Positions 16,829 to 24,227 of a DNA stretch of 64,000 nt are shown here, in pieces; within the stretch, counting starts at the first letter, position 1, and each line of letters starts with the position of its first letter. The translations under genes and the position numbers were made by a program. The DNA lies in contig JAHBVI010000018.1 of NCBI GenBank assembly GCA_019637635.1, forward strand, positions 1-64,000, in the 5' to 3' direction. This DNA comes from Anaerolineae bacterium. GTDB taxonomy: Bacteria; Chloroflexota; Anaerolineae; Promineifilales; Promineifilaceae. Below the pieces are notes generated by a model that was not told where the DNA came from, made no database searches, and saw only the letters and a program-made list of their open reading frames with translations.

Positions 16829-16883
16829 GTTTGTAGTAGGCGATTTATCGCCGTCCGTCGGCGATAAATCGCCTACTACAAAC
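16829..16883. repeat. Perfect 25-bp hairpin (GTAGGCGATTTATCGCC)
   Basis: Arms 16829-16853 and 16859-16883 are exact reverse complements with a 5-nt loop. It lies between the BMC-T gene and the next BMC-P gene. Related TAGGGC-ATTT palindromes occur at 30370-30398 and 56991-57019. Confidence 0.88.
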
Positions 16884-16885
16884 CA

Positions 16886-17473
16886 CTACGCTGGTTCCCA
16901 GGTAAAATGGCCGCCAAAACGGCCGTGCCGGTTCACATTGTCCCACATTTCCGCGTGCAGTTGAGGGATGACGGCCTGGCGTAATAGCTGTGAGGGAGCG
17001 ACGGCCGTGCCCAGGGCCACGGCCGTTTCCACATCAGCCACCAATCCGGTGAACAAAACCAGCCCTTTGCCGCCCAATCCGTCCGCCAGCCGCAGTTGCA
17101 GCAGTGTGACCTCGGCCCCTTTCACCCCGGCATCGGCGGCGTGAATGGCGGCGGCTACCGTTTGCGTTTCCACCACGCCGAGGGCATCGGCCTCTTGCGC
17201 CTGCCGTTCGCCGGTCAGCGCCCGCACGACCTCAGGATGCACATTGGGCAAAAAGACCAGGTCGCGCAAAGCGGCCTGCCCGGTTTCTTTACCCGCCTGC
17301 ACCGCCTCTTGCACCGGGGCCACGTCTCCCACCACCAGCACCAGATAATGCCCCGGCTGCACCGTGCCCGCCTGAATCCGGCTAACCGGGGCGCGTTTTA
17401 CCATGGCGTCCCCGGCCATAATGCCGGTAGCAATGCTGTTAAATTCGAGTAAGGCCAGGGCGGGGAAATCCAT
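16886..17473 (-). CDS. BMC-T tandem-domain shell protein
   Basis: A 195-residue tandem BMC protein expected to form a trimer (pseudohexamer) facet tile. Domain 1 spans roughly residues 3-85 (LALLEFNSIATGIMAGDAMVKRAP) and domain 2 roughly 95-180 (ALGVVETQTVAAAIHAADAGVK), each with the BMC alpha/beta pattern. It resembles, from memory, the T1 tile of the Haliangium HO shell. A word-repeat hairpin of GGTGTCA units precedes it and a 25-bp hairpin follows it. Confidence 0.9.
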   Translation of the reverse strand: MDFPALALLEFNSIATGIMAGDAMVKRAPVSRIQAGTVQPGHYLVLVVGDVAPVQEAVQAGKETGQAALRDLVFLPNVHPEVVRALTGERQAQEADALGVVETQTVAAAIHAADAGVKGAEVTLLQLRLADGLGGKGLVLFTGLVADVETAVALGTAVAPSQLLRQAVIPQLHAEMWDNVNRHGRFGGHFTWEPA

Positions 17474-17477
17474 AGGC

Positions 17478-17543
17478 GTGCCAGGTGTCAGGTGTCAGGT
17501 GTCAGGTGTCAGGTTCACTTGACACTTGACACCTGACACTTAA
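17478..17543. repeat. Hairpin of GGTGTCA words
   Basis: Four tandem CAGGTGT units face TGACACTTGACACCTGACAC. It separates the receiver-ATPase gene from the BMC-T gene and has the same architecture as the word-A elements with a different word. Confidence 0.8.
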
Positions 17544-17548
17544 ACACC

Positions 17549-18670
17549 TCATCCCCCCTGCGTTGCCACCCGCTGCCAGATGGCTTCGGCCATGCGTTTG
17601 ATGACGGTGGGCAGGGGGCTTTTAGCGGAGGTCAGGGTCAGGGGGACGCCTTGTGACATGGCGCGGGATTGGTTGGTGTCGTAGCCGATTAAAAATGAGA
17701 CCTTCGTGTTCAGTCCGCGTTCCACGGCGGCCTGCGGTAGTTGGGCTTCGGGGGAGGGCTGGTTCAATATGTGCGATTTACGCTTAACCGTGATACCTGC
17801 TTTGGTAATGAGGCGGTTGAGCTGCACGGCCGTTTGCACCGACACCACTTCTGGCGTTACCACGTGCAGGGTCATATCGGCGGCGGACACGGCCGTGATA
17901 AATGCCGGTGAAAACACATTTGGCGCGTCAATCACCGTGAACGCCACATGATGCCGCAAGATGTCTAATATCGCGCGGGTGTTTTCTTCCGAGGGCATCA
18001 TGGGGGAAACCGGTTTAGCCGGCGCCGCCAGCACGCGCAGGCCAGAGGGATGAATAACCAGCCGCTCTTTTAACGCCGTCCAGTCCAGGTTGTCCGGTAA
18101 TTCCGTCCATGAAGAACGGGCTTGTAGCCGCATATGCATCACCGTCTGGCTGCCGGTGGGCGAAAAATCTACCAGGCACACTTCTTGCTGGCTTATCCGG
18201 CGCAGCGCCGCGGCCAGATTCACGGCCAGCGTGGTGCGGCCTGTGCCGCCACGAAAGCCAAATAACGTCACCACCACCCCTTCTTCTTGTTTTTTGTGGC
18301 CTCCCTTTTTTGCCAGCAACCCATCCACCCGTTCAATCAACTCCTGGGAAGTAACGGGTTTGCTCAGATAATCGTCTGCTCCACTTTTCAGGGCGGTGGT
18401 ACGGTCAATTTCTTGGGAGCGGGCGGTGAGAACCAGGATGGGTAAATCTTCCAGATGTTTGTTGCCCCGAATTTCCCGCGAAATATCATGCCCACTTAAG
18501 TTGGGCATCATCACATCCAGCACCAGTAAATCAGGTTTGTCTGTGCGCACCTGCTCCAAACCATCAACCGGGTTACTGATAAGCGTCACCGTATGCCCGC
18601 CTCGTTCCAGCATGAGGCCAACCATGCGCAGTAATTGTTCATCATCGTCAATCACGTAGATTCGGGCCAC
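17549..18670 (-). CDS. Response-regulator receiver fused to ParA/MinD-type ATPase (TadZ/CpaE-like)
   Basis: A 373-residue two-domain protein. Residues 1-120 are a complete receiver domain (acidic DDDE, phospho-Asp in LLVLDVMMPNLSG, Thr in VLTARS, Lys in SKPV). Residues about 130-370 are a ParA/MinD-type ATPase with FGFRGGTGRTTLAVNLAAAL, in which Arg takes the place of both usual lysines, then CLVDFSPTGS and VIDAPNVFSP. TadZ/CpaE proteins of this layout set pole position for pilus machines, but no pilus gene is nearby. Located inside the BMC operon, it may place the microcompartment. The Arg substitutions leave ATPase activity uncertain. Confidence 0.82.
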   Translation of the reverse strand: MARIYVIDDDEQLLRMVGLMLERGGHTVTLISNPVDGLEQVRTDKPDLLVLDVMMPNLSGHDISREIRGNKHLEDLPILVLTARSQEIDRTTALKSGADDYLSKPVTSQELIERVDGLLAKKGGHKKQEEGVVVTLFGFRGGTGRTTLAVNLAAALRRISQQEVCLVDFSPTGSQTVMHMRLQARSSWTELPDNLDWTALKERLVIHPSGLRVLAAPAKPVSPMMPSEENTRAILDILRHHVAFTVIDAPNVFSPAFITAVSAADMTLHVVTPEVVSVQTAVQLNRLITKAGITVKRKSHILNQPSPEAQLPQAAVERGLNTKVSFLIGYDTNQSRAMSQGVPLTLTSAKSPLPTVIKRMAEAIWQRVATQGG

Positions 18671-18687
18671 TCAATCCTCTCCTCGGT

Positions 18688-19221
18688 TTATGGAGTTTGA
18701 CTCAAGTCCAGACAGAAGATACCAATGCGCTCTTTTTGCACCAGGATGAGATCGCCGCTGTAGGAAATCTCCGGCGCACTTGAGGCGGATGCTTTGGCAT
18801 CGAATATCAATTGAAACCGTCCCATGGATTGTACCAGAATTTCACGAGCTGATGGTTTTCCTTCGTGGATGACTTCGCCTTGAATCTCAAAGGAGGGCAC
18901 GGTGAGAAAGGCAGGAATGTGCCGACCGCGCGTGAAGACGCTACGGCCGTGCTGTGTACCCACCGGTATACCATCGCGCCGGTCATTCAAAACGATGAAG
19001 TTGATATTGTCTTTGCGGAACGAGGCCAGTTTGTAATTGGCAATAATGATGCCCGGTTCATGGATGCGCGAAATGTAGGCGTCTTGCAATTCCAAAAATT
19101 TGGAATTGGGATTGCCCAACTCGGCATGAATGCCGCCCGTGCCCACCAACGCCCGGCCCGTGACCCGGTAAGCATCTGTAAACAGGTCAAGATTGATCAG
19201 ATTGCGCGCGCCAATACTCAT
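18688..19221 (-). CDS. Uncharacterised protein in the BMC operon
   Basis: I do not recognise this 177-residue family. No signal peptide or membrane segment is seen. It is predicted mostly beta: SIGARNLINLDLFTDAYRVT, a Pro/Gly-rich turn, FIVLNDRRDGIPVGTQHGRS, then FLTVPSFEIQGEVIHEG and a final GDLILVQKERIGIFCLDL. It sits 17 bases before the receiver-ATPase gene and after the aldehyde dehydrogenase, so it is cotranscribed with both. It could be an adaptor between ATPase and shell, but that is inferred only from position. Confidence 0.6.
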   Translation of the reverse strand: MSIGARNLINLDLFTDAYRVTGRALVGTGGIHAELGNPNSKFLELQDAYISRIHEPGIIIANYKLASFRKDNINFIVLNDRRDGIPVGTQHGRSVFTRGRHIPAFLTVPSFEIQGEVIHEGKPSAREILVQSMGRFQLIFDAKASASSAPEISYSGDLILVQKERIGIFCLDLSQTP

Positions 19222-19278
19222 TTGTATTTATTTCTCCTTGATCTGATGCAATCTCCCGTTACTGCGTAGGAGAAAACG

Positions 19279-19314
19279 GGGATAGTGGGCTATTGTTCAA
19301 TAGCCCATTATCCC
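19279..19314. repeat. 17-bp hairpin (GGGATAGTGGGCTATTG)
   Basis: Arms 19279-19295 and 19298-19314 pair with one mismatch around a 2-nt loop. It lies just after the aldehyde dehydrogenase stop. Confidence 0.82.
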
Positions 19315-19315
19315 A

Positions 19316-20770
19316 TCAAACAATCCGAAAAGAATCCACCAGGGTGCAGCGCCGCAGGCGGCTGAAACTGCGTGGGCCGGTCAGCCCTTCGCCGGTGGGG
19401 CTGGCAATGGTAAACGAGCAGAAACCTTCGCCGCCATAGCCCAACCCGGCCAGGCAAGGCCCATTTTTCACAAAAATACTACAATCCATCTCACGGGCCA
19501 TACGGCTGAGGTTGTCCAGGTTTTTGGAGTGCATCACGGCCGTGTGCCGGAAACCATGTTCGGCCGCCACTGCCAGGTCTATGCCCTCGTCGGCGTCGGC
19601 CACGCGCACCACCGGCATAATGGGCATCATCTGTTCAGACCAGACGGCTGGGTGATTTTGATCCACTTCCACGACAATTTGCCTTACTTCCGGCCCGGCA
19701 GAAATGCCGATTTCGGCCAGCAGGATGCTGGCATTTTTGCCGATGAAATTTTTATTCATATCGGCCGGTTTCCGGGGGCCGCGATCTTGCACCGTGACGG
19801 CCTGCCACAGCCGGTTAAACTGCCAGCTATTGATTTTAACGGCGCCATAGCGGGTCATGGCGGCGATCAGGTCATCACAAATCGCCGCTACGGCAAACGT
19901 TTCTTTTTCAGTGGTACAGACGATATTATTGTCAAATGAACCGCCAATGACAATATCTCGCCCGGCCTGCTCAATATCGGCCGTTTCGTCCACGACCACC
20001 GGCGGGTTGCCCGGCCCGGCGCAGACGGCGCGTTTGCCACTCTGCATGGCGGCGCGGACAACCGGCGTGCCCCCGGTGACGGTGAGCAGGCGGATGTCTT
20101 TGTGGTGCATGAGGGCGGTGGCGGTCTCCAGGGTGGGTTGGGCTACGGCCGTGAGCAAATTCCCCGGCCCCCCGGCCTTCCGTATCGCCTGGTTGAGTTT
20201 CTGCACCGTGCGATTGGAGCAATTTTGGGTGCTAGGGTGGGCGTTGAACACCACCGCGTTGCCGGCGGCGACCATGGCAATGGCGTTGCAAATAACGGTG
20301 CTCGTGGGGTTGGTGCTGGGGGTTAGCGCCCCAATCAGTCCATAAGGCGCCCATTCCGTCAGCGTCAGACCCCCATCGCCGCTCCAGGCCATCGGTTCGA
20401 GCGCCTCCGTGCCCTGTGTCTTGCTGGCGTTGAGGATGTTTTTGAGGACTTTATCTTCCACCCGCCCCATGCCGGATTCGCTGTGGGCCAGTTCGGCCAA
20501 GACCTGGGCATGTTCGCGCCCGGCCTGGCGCATATGTGCCACCATGTGTTTGCGAATTTCCAGAGGGAGTTGGTTGAGTTGTTGAAAGGCGATTTTGGCG
20601 GCGGCCACGGCTTCATCCAGGGTGGGAAAGATGCCATCTTGACCGGGGGGTGGTGGCTGGTGGCTGGGGGCCGGGGGGGACGACGGCCGTGCCGCCACCG
20701 CTACAGGCGGCGCTGCGCCCACTTCGCCCATCACCCGATCAATGATTGCCTGGATTTCCTCGTCTTTCAT
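19316..20770 (-). CDS. CoA-acylating aldehyde dehydrogenase, BMC type (PduP/EutE-like)
   Basis: A 484-residue enzyme that would oxidise acetaldehyde to acetyl-CoA with NAD+ inside the shell. Residues 1-18 (MKDEEIQAIIDRVMGEVG) form an amphipathic helix followed by a Pro/Ala linker, as in encapsulation peptides. The catalytic domain has PSTNPTSTVICNAI, the glycine-rich VTGGTPVVRAA and the active-site Cys in NNIVCTTEKETF. Length and motifs fit PduP/EutE. It lies downstream of shell genes and upstream of the unknown 177-aa gene. No alcohol dehydrogenase or phosphotransacylase for cofactor recycling is seen in the operon. Confidence 0.92.
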   Translation of the reverse strand: MKDEEIQAIIDRVMGEVGAAPPVAVAARPSSPPAPSHQPPPPGQDGIFPTLDEAVAAAKIAFQQLNQLPLEIRKHMVAHMRQAGREHAQVLAELAHSESGMGRVEDKVLKNILNASKTQGTEALEPMAWSGDGGLTLTEWAPYGLIGALTPSTNPTSTVICNAIAMVAAGNAVVFNAHPSTQNCSNRTVQKLNQAIRKAGGPGNLLTAVAQPTLETATALMHHKDIRLLTVTGGTPVVRAAMQSGKRAVCAGPGNPPVVVDETADIEQAGRDIVIGGSFDNNIVCTTEKETFAVAAICDDLIAAMTRYGAVKINSWQFNRLWQAVTVQDRGPRKPADMNKNFIGKNASILLAEIGISAGPEVRQIVVEVDQNHPAVWSEQMMPIMPVVRVADADEGIDLAVAAEHGFRHTAVMHSKNLDNLSRMAREMDCSIFVKNGPCLAGLGYGGEGFCSFTIASPTGEGLTGPRSFSRLRRCTLVDSFRIV

Positions 20771-20781
20771 GGGGTGCAGAA

Positions 20782-20851
20782 TTGGAGATTAGAGATTGGA
20801 GATTGGAGATTCAACAATCTCCCAATCTCTAGTCTCCAATCTCCAATCTCC
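20782..20851. repeat. Word-A hairpin
   Basis: ATTGGAGATTAGAGATTGGAG faces CAATCTCCCAATCTCTAGTCTCC. It fills the space between a BMC-P gene and the aldehyde dehydrogenase gene. Confidence 0.8.
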
Positions 20852-20853
20852 CT

Positions 20854-21144
20854 TTACTCTTTGTGGTATTTCTCCACGCCATCCACTTCCCAGGTGTCTA
20901 CAATAGCCATAATGACGGCGTCACACGGCCGTTTGTCGGTCATCACCGTTTGCCGGGCGGAACTGCCGGTGGCCACCATGACCACCTCGCCAATGCCCGC
21001 GCCCACGGCGTCAGCCGCGACCACGTAGCCGCTTTCTTCTTCATTTTCCACGCTCAGACGGCGCACCACCAGGAACTTTAGCCCATCCAGCGAGCTTTCC
21101 TTGCGCGTAGCCACCAGCGTACCAATAACTTTGCCGAGATACAT
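20854..21144 (-). CDS. BMC-P shell pentamer protein (EutN/CcmL family)
   Basis: A 96-residue third pentamer protein, closest to the family norm: MYLGKVIGTLVATRKESSLDG, LKFLVVRRL, then DAVGAGIGEVVMVATGSSAR and DAVIMAIVDTWEV. Forms fivefold vertices of the shell. It sits between the BMC-H gene and the aldehyde dehydrogenase, separated from each by a different hairpin. Confidence 0.93.
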   Translation of the reverse strand: MYLGKVIGTLVATRKESSLDGLKFLVVRRLSVENEEESGYVVAADAVGAGIGEVVMVATGSSARQTVMTDKRPCDAVIMAIVDTWEVDGVEKYHKE

Positions 21145-21147
21145 GGT

Positions 21148-21226
21148 TCTGTGAAGTAAGCAGTTAGCAATGAGCAGCGAGCAGTACCTTTCACTGCTTA
21201 CTGCTCACTGTTTACTGCTCACTGGC
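21148..21226. repeat. Hairpin of AGCAGT-like words
   Basis: AGTAAGCAGTTAGCAATGAG units face CACTGCTTACTGCTCACTG units across a short loop. Same forward-words/reverse-words architecture between the BMC-H and BMC-P genes. Confidence 0.75.
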
Positions 21227-21505
21227 ATCCTGGCGTCCCAACGGCAAAGTCTGATCCACATTCGGGTGTGGCCGCGGGATGACGTGAATGGCCACCACTT
21301 CGCCCACTTTTTCAGCGCCGCGCGCGCCGGCTTCAACGGCCGCTTTCACAGCAGCCACATCTCCACGCACAACGGCCGTCACGTACCCGCCGCCGGTCTT
21401 TTCGTAACCCACCAGTTCCACGCGGGCCGCCTTCACCATCGCGTCAGACGCTTCCACCATAGCCGCAAAACTGCGACACTCAATCATGCCTAATGCTTCT
21501 GTCAT
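21212..21505 (-). CDS. BMC-H hexameric shell protein (PduA/CcmK family)
   Basis: A 97-residue single-domain BMC protein, the bulk facet hexamer. [20 protein letters not shown] opens the domain, [20 protein letters not shown] carries the pore loop (GGG), and [18 protein letters not shown] is the conserved end. It is the only BMC-H in the operon, so it should be the major tile. A clear ribosome site (GAGGAG) precedes the start. Confidence 0.96.
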   Translation of the reverse strand: MTEALGMIECRSFAAMVEASDAMVKAARVELVGYEKTGGGYVTAVVRGDVAAVKAAVEAGARGAEKVGEVVAIHVIPRPHPNVDQTLPLGRQDASEQ

Positions 21506-21519
21506 AAAAATCTCCTCAG

Positions 21520-21550
21520 GGAATAATGGCTGTACCAGTCATTATTCCCG
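21520..21550. repeat. 10-bp hairpin upstream of BMC-H
   Basis: GGGAATAATG (21520-21529) pairs with CATTATTCCC (21541-21550). It lies between the permuted BMC-T gene and the BMC-H gene. Confidence 0.7.
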
Positions 21551-22180
21551 TTTGCTTTCTTCCTGTGCCCGGCCAGAGACGCTTTCAACGGCCGTAATTG
21601 CTGCCTGATACCCGGCCATAATATCTCGTTCCTCGCCGCCCAGGTAAACCCGGCCAAAGCTGCCAAACGCCTGCACCTCTAAAATGTTCAGGTTGGCGCG
21701 TTTCTCCGCTTCATTGGCCGCCAGCGCCGCATAAGCCGCCGGCGTTACTTCCATCACGTAGAGCGTTTGCCCGGCCAAAATCATGTGCCCGTGCCGCATC
21801 CGGTTAATCAACTGCACCTGGTGAGCATCAATGTGGCGGATAATCTGGCTGGAGACCACCTTAGGCTTCAGGCGGTCTTCTTCTTTCAGCCCCAATGCGT
21901 CCAGAATAGCCGCCCCGGCGGCGCGTACATCGGCCTGGCTGGATGAATGCACCTCTAGCAAACCATACAACCGCTCCACAATTTGCATACCCGGCCGTAC
22001 CCCCACCGCTTTCAGCGCAATGTCGGTAATGCGGTTGATTTCAATACCCGGCGAAATCTCAATCCACAGGGAAGCGTCACCCGGCAAAGGCAAAAAGCCA
22101 CGCGCTACCGTGCCCAGGAACGCTGCATGTTGCGGCTGCAAACTATCTAAAAATACGTAACTGCGTAAATCTACAGACAT
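21542..22180 (-). CDS. Permuted tandem-domain shell protein (BMC-T, HO T2-like)
   Basis: A 212-residue protein lacking the usual BMC start but with [50 protein letters not shown] and a second half [20 protein letters not shown] with [19 protein letters not shown]. From memory this matches the permuted, stacking BMC-T tile T2 of the Haliangium HO shell. The two halves repeat the same strand order, as expected for tandem BMC domains. With the canonical BMC-T and BMC-H it would complete the facets. A search is needed to settle the assignment. Confidence 0.75.
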   Translation of the reverse strand: MSVDLRSYVFLDSLQPQHAAFLGTVARGFLPLPGDASLWIEISPGIEINRITDIALKAVGVRPGMQIVERLYGLLEVHSSSQADVRAAGAAILDALGLKEEDRLKPKVVSSQIIRHIDAHQVQLINRMRHGHMILAGQTLYVMEVTPAAYAALAANEAEKRANLNILEVQAFGSFGRVYLGGEERDIMAGYQAAITAVESVSGRAQEESKRE

Positions 22181-22182
22181 GG

Positions 22183-22452
22183 TTAACTCATCCTGTCACT
22201 GGGCTGCCAGTGGCCCAACTGCTCATTCAGCGCCAGCCATTCGGCCGTTGCTGGCGGGTATTCCGCTTCGGTTAATTTATCAAGCAGGTATTGCAACTGT
22301 TCCAGGAAACCTTTGTTAAACAACACGTCGCCGCACATATCACAGCGATAAGCAGATACATCGGGCACTATCATTATCTGGTCGTCCAGAAAGGTAATGT
22401 ACGGCATTTTGGTGCTGTGCAGATGCCCGATGCGGCAGTGATTACATTTCAT
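22183..22452 (-). CDS. YgiT-type zinc-finger protein
   Basis: An 89-residue protein with CNHC near the N-terminus and CDMC about 35 residues later, a two-CxxC zinc knuckle as in YgiT/MqsA-like N-terminal domains. The DNA-binding helix-turn-helix half is missing; the tail is a short acidic helix. Such stand-alone fingers are common next to toxins, but here it is inside the BMC operon, 2 bases from the permuted BMC-T start (ribosome site AGGATGAG overlaps its stop). A regulatory or accessory role is possible. Confidence 0.72.
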   Translation of the reverse strand: MKCNHCRIGHLHSTKMPYITFLDDQIMIVPDVSAYRCDMCGDVLFNKGFLEQLQYLLDKLTEAEYPPATAEWLALNEQLGHWQPSDRMS

Positions 22453-22469
22453 GCTTTTTCTTGTCCTTA

Positions 22470-22503
22470 AAACCTGACAGGTCTACAAAGACCTGTCAGG
22501 TTT
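22470..22503. repeat. 15-bp hairpin (AAACCTGACAGGTCT)
   Basis: Arms 22470-22484 and 22489-22503 pair exactly around ACAA. The same ACCTGACAGGT palindrome recurs at 24942-24971 and 54858-54890. It lies between deoC and the zinc-finger gene. Confidence 0.85.
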
Positions 22504-22506
22504 GGT

Positions 22507-23412
22507 TCAATAGTTCGTTTTGGCGGCGCTTACAGCTTCACCGGCTGCTTCGCGCACAATGCGCACGCCGGCGCTGGCGCCAATGCGCGTCGCCCCGGCG
22601 GCAATCATGGCCTGGGCATCCTGGTATGAGCCGACGCCGCCCGCCGCTTTGACGCCCATCGCGGCCCCCACTACGCGGCGCATCAGGGCTACATCGGGCA
22701 CGGTGGCCCCACCAGGGCCAAAGCCGGTGGAGGTCTTGACAAAATCGGCCCCGGCCGTTTTGGCCAACTGGCAGGCAATCACCTTCTCTTCGTCGGTGAG
22801 CAGGGCGGCTTCGATGATCACTTTGACCAGGGCGTTGCCGGCATGAGCAGCGCGAACAACTGCGCCGATGTCTTCCAGCACCAGGCGGTAATCTTGTGAC
22901 TTGAGTGCGCCCACATTGATGACCATATCAATTTCCGTCGCACCATCGCGGATGGCCTGTTGGGTTTCATATGCTTTGACGGTACTGGGGGTGGCCCCCA
23001 GCGGAAAGCCAACCACTGTGCAAACCTTGACGCTGCTGTCCTTTAGCAGTTGGGCAGATAGTTTCACATTTGTGGGATTCACGCAAACGGAGGCGAACTG
23101 GTATTTGCGGGCTTCGTAACAAAGCTGGGCGATTTGCTCCTGGGAGGCGTCAGCTTTAAGCAGGGTGTGGTCAATGGTGCGGCTGATGGCCTGGTCGGTG
23201 GGGTGGGTGCCCAGGCTGGCGGTGAGGCGGGTGGCCCCGGCCTGCATCACCTGGTGAACTTTGTCGGTGCAGTGTTGGGCGCAGGAGCCATCCTGGCAGT
23301 TGCAGCCGGTGGCGGGCACGGCCGTACCACCGCCCTCCATCTGGCTTAAGCGCAGCCACACTTCATGGGTGACCTCTTCGATGAGCCGTTCTAAAGTCGC
23401 CTGGTTTACCAT
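22507..23412 (-). CDS. deoC: Deoxyribose-phosphate aldolase, BMC-targeted
   Basis: A 301-residue enzyme that cleaves 2-deoxy-D-ribose 5-phosphate to glyceraldehyde-3-phosphate and acetaldehyde. The catalytic domain (residues about 80-300) has [12 protein letters not shown], the strand [14 protein letters not shown] and the Schiff-base Lys in [16 protein letters not shown], then VKAAGGV. The N-terminus adds about 75 residues: an amphipathic helix ([20 protein letters not shown]) like encapsulation peptides, then a cysteine cluster [13 protein letters not shown]. Free DeoC enzymes lack both parts. Acetaldehyde made here would feed the operon's aldehyde dehydrogenase. Confidence 0.93.
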   Translation of the reverse strand: MVNQATLERLIEEVTHEVWLRLSQMEGGGTAVPATGCNCQDGSCAQHCTDKVHQVMQAGATRLTASLGTHPTDQAISRTIDHTLLKADASQEQIAQLCYEARKYQFASVCVNPTNVKLSAQLLKDSSVKVCTVVGFPLGATPSTVKAYETQQAIRDGATEIDMVINVGALKSQDYRLVLEDIGAVVRAAHAGNALVKVIIEAALLTDEEKVIACQLAKTAGADFVKTSTGFGPGGATVPDVALMRRVVGAAMGVKAAGGVGSYQDAQAMIAAGATRIGASAGVRIVREAAGEAVSAAKTNY

Positions 23413-23413
23413 T

Positions 23414-23473
23414 GAGAGATTAGAGATTGGAGATTAAAGATTGGTTGAATCGCCAATCTCTAATCTCCAATCG
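23414..23473. repeat. Word-A hairpin
   Basis: GAGAGATTAGAGATTGGAG faces CCAATCTCTAATCTCCAATC between the rpiB-like gene and deoC. Confidence 0.8.
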
Positions 23474-24217
23474 CTACTTCATAAACCGTTTGCCAATCGC
23501 GTCAATCTTATCTACGCGGCGGGCATGACGGCCGCCGCCGAATTCGGTGTTGAGCCAGGTGGTGACAATCTGGTTTGCCAGGGCGGGGCCGATGAGGCCG
23601 GCGCCCAGCGTCAGCACGTTGGCGTTGTTGTGTTCGCGGCTGTTCACGGCCGTAGCCTGATCATAACACATCGCCGCCCGCACCCCCGGCACTTTGTTGG
23701 CGGCCATGCAGCTACCAATGCCCGCGCCGTCAATCATAATGCCGCGCCAGGCACGGCCGTTGGCCACCAACTGCGCCACGGCATAGGCATAATCCGGGTA
23801 ATCTACCGCGTCACTGCTATGCGCGCCACAATCAATCACCTGGTAACCGGCCTTTTCCAGCATCCCTTTGAGTTGTTCTTTTAACTGGTAGCCGCCGTGA
23901 TCTGCGCCCAGGGCGATGGTGTGTTTGTCGGTAATCGGTGATCGGTAATCGGTAATCGGGCTTCTGGCCTCGATTTGAATCCCTCTCTCCAGGGCAGCTT
24001 CGCGGGCCAGGGGGGTAATCAGGCTGCCGGGGGGTGCGGCGTAGGTGGAGTGGGCAGGCAACTGGCGGATGGCGTCGGCGTCTATGATGGGGCGGGAAGG
24101 GGTGGGGGGGGTACGGCCGTCTATCCGCTCACTGGCTGATGTCAACGGCGATTGCCCCACTGTGCGGGCAACTACCTGCCGTACCATCTGTTCAATCTCC
24201 TCGCGCCGGTAGCCCAT
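23474..24217 (-). CDS. RpiB/LacAB-type sugar-phosphate isomerase, BMC-targeted
   Basis: A 247-residue protein. Residues 1-20 (MGYRREEIEQMVRQVVARTV) look like an encapsulation helix. Residues about 45-80 carry a GSLITPLAREAALERGIQIE motif seen in other BMC cargo proteins. From about residue 98 it is RpiB-like (IALGADHGGYQLKEQLK, REHNNANVLTLGAGLIG). The stretch equivalent to the catalytic CGTG of RpiB reads IDGAGIGSC, so the active Cys is Asp here and the true reaction is uncertain. The linker includes a translated word-B repeat (SPITDYRSPITD). I start at 24217; the upstream frame crosses a strong hairpin. Confidence 0.85.
   Translation of the reverse strand: MGYRREEIEQMVRQVVARTVGQSPLTSASERIDGRTPPTPSRPIIDADAIRQLPAHSTYAAPPGSLITPLAREAALERGIQIEARSPITDYRSPITDKHTIALGADHGGYQLKEQLKGMLEKAGYQVIDCGAHSSDAVDYPDYAYAVAQLVANGRAWRGIMIDGAGIGSCMAANKVPGVRAAMCYDQATAVNSREHNNANVLTLGAGLIGPALANQIVTTWLNTEFGGGRHARRVDKIDAIGKRFMK
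23926..23959. repeat. Word-B repeat inside the rpiB-like gene
   Basis: GGTAATCGGTGATCGGTAATCGG units are translated in frame as SPITDYRSPITD between the N-terminal extension and the isomerase domain. Confidence 0.8.
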
Positions 24218-24227
24218 TATTTTGTTT

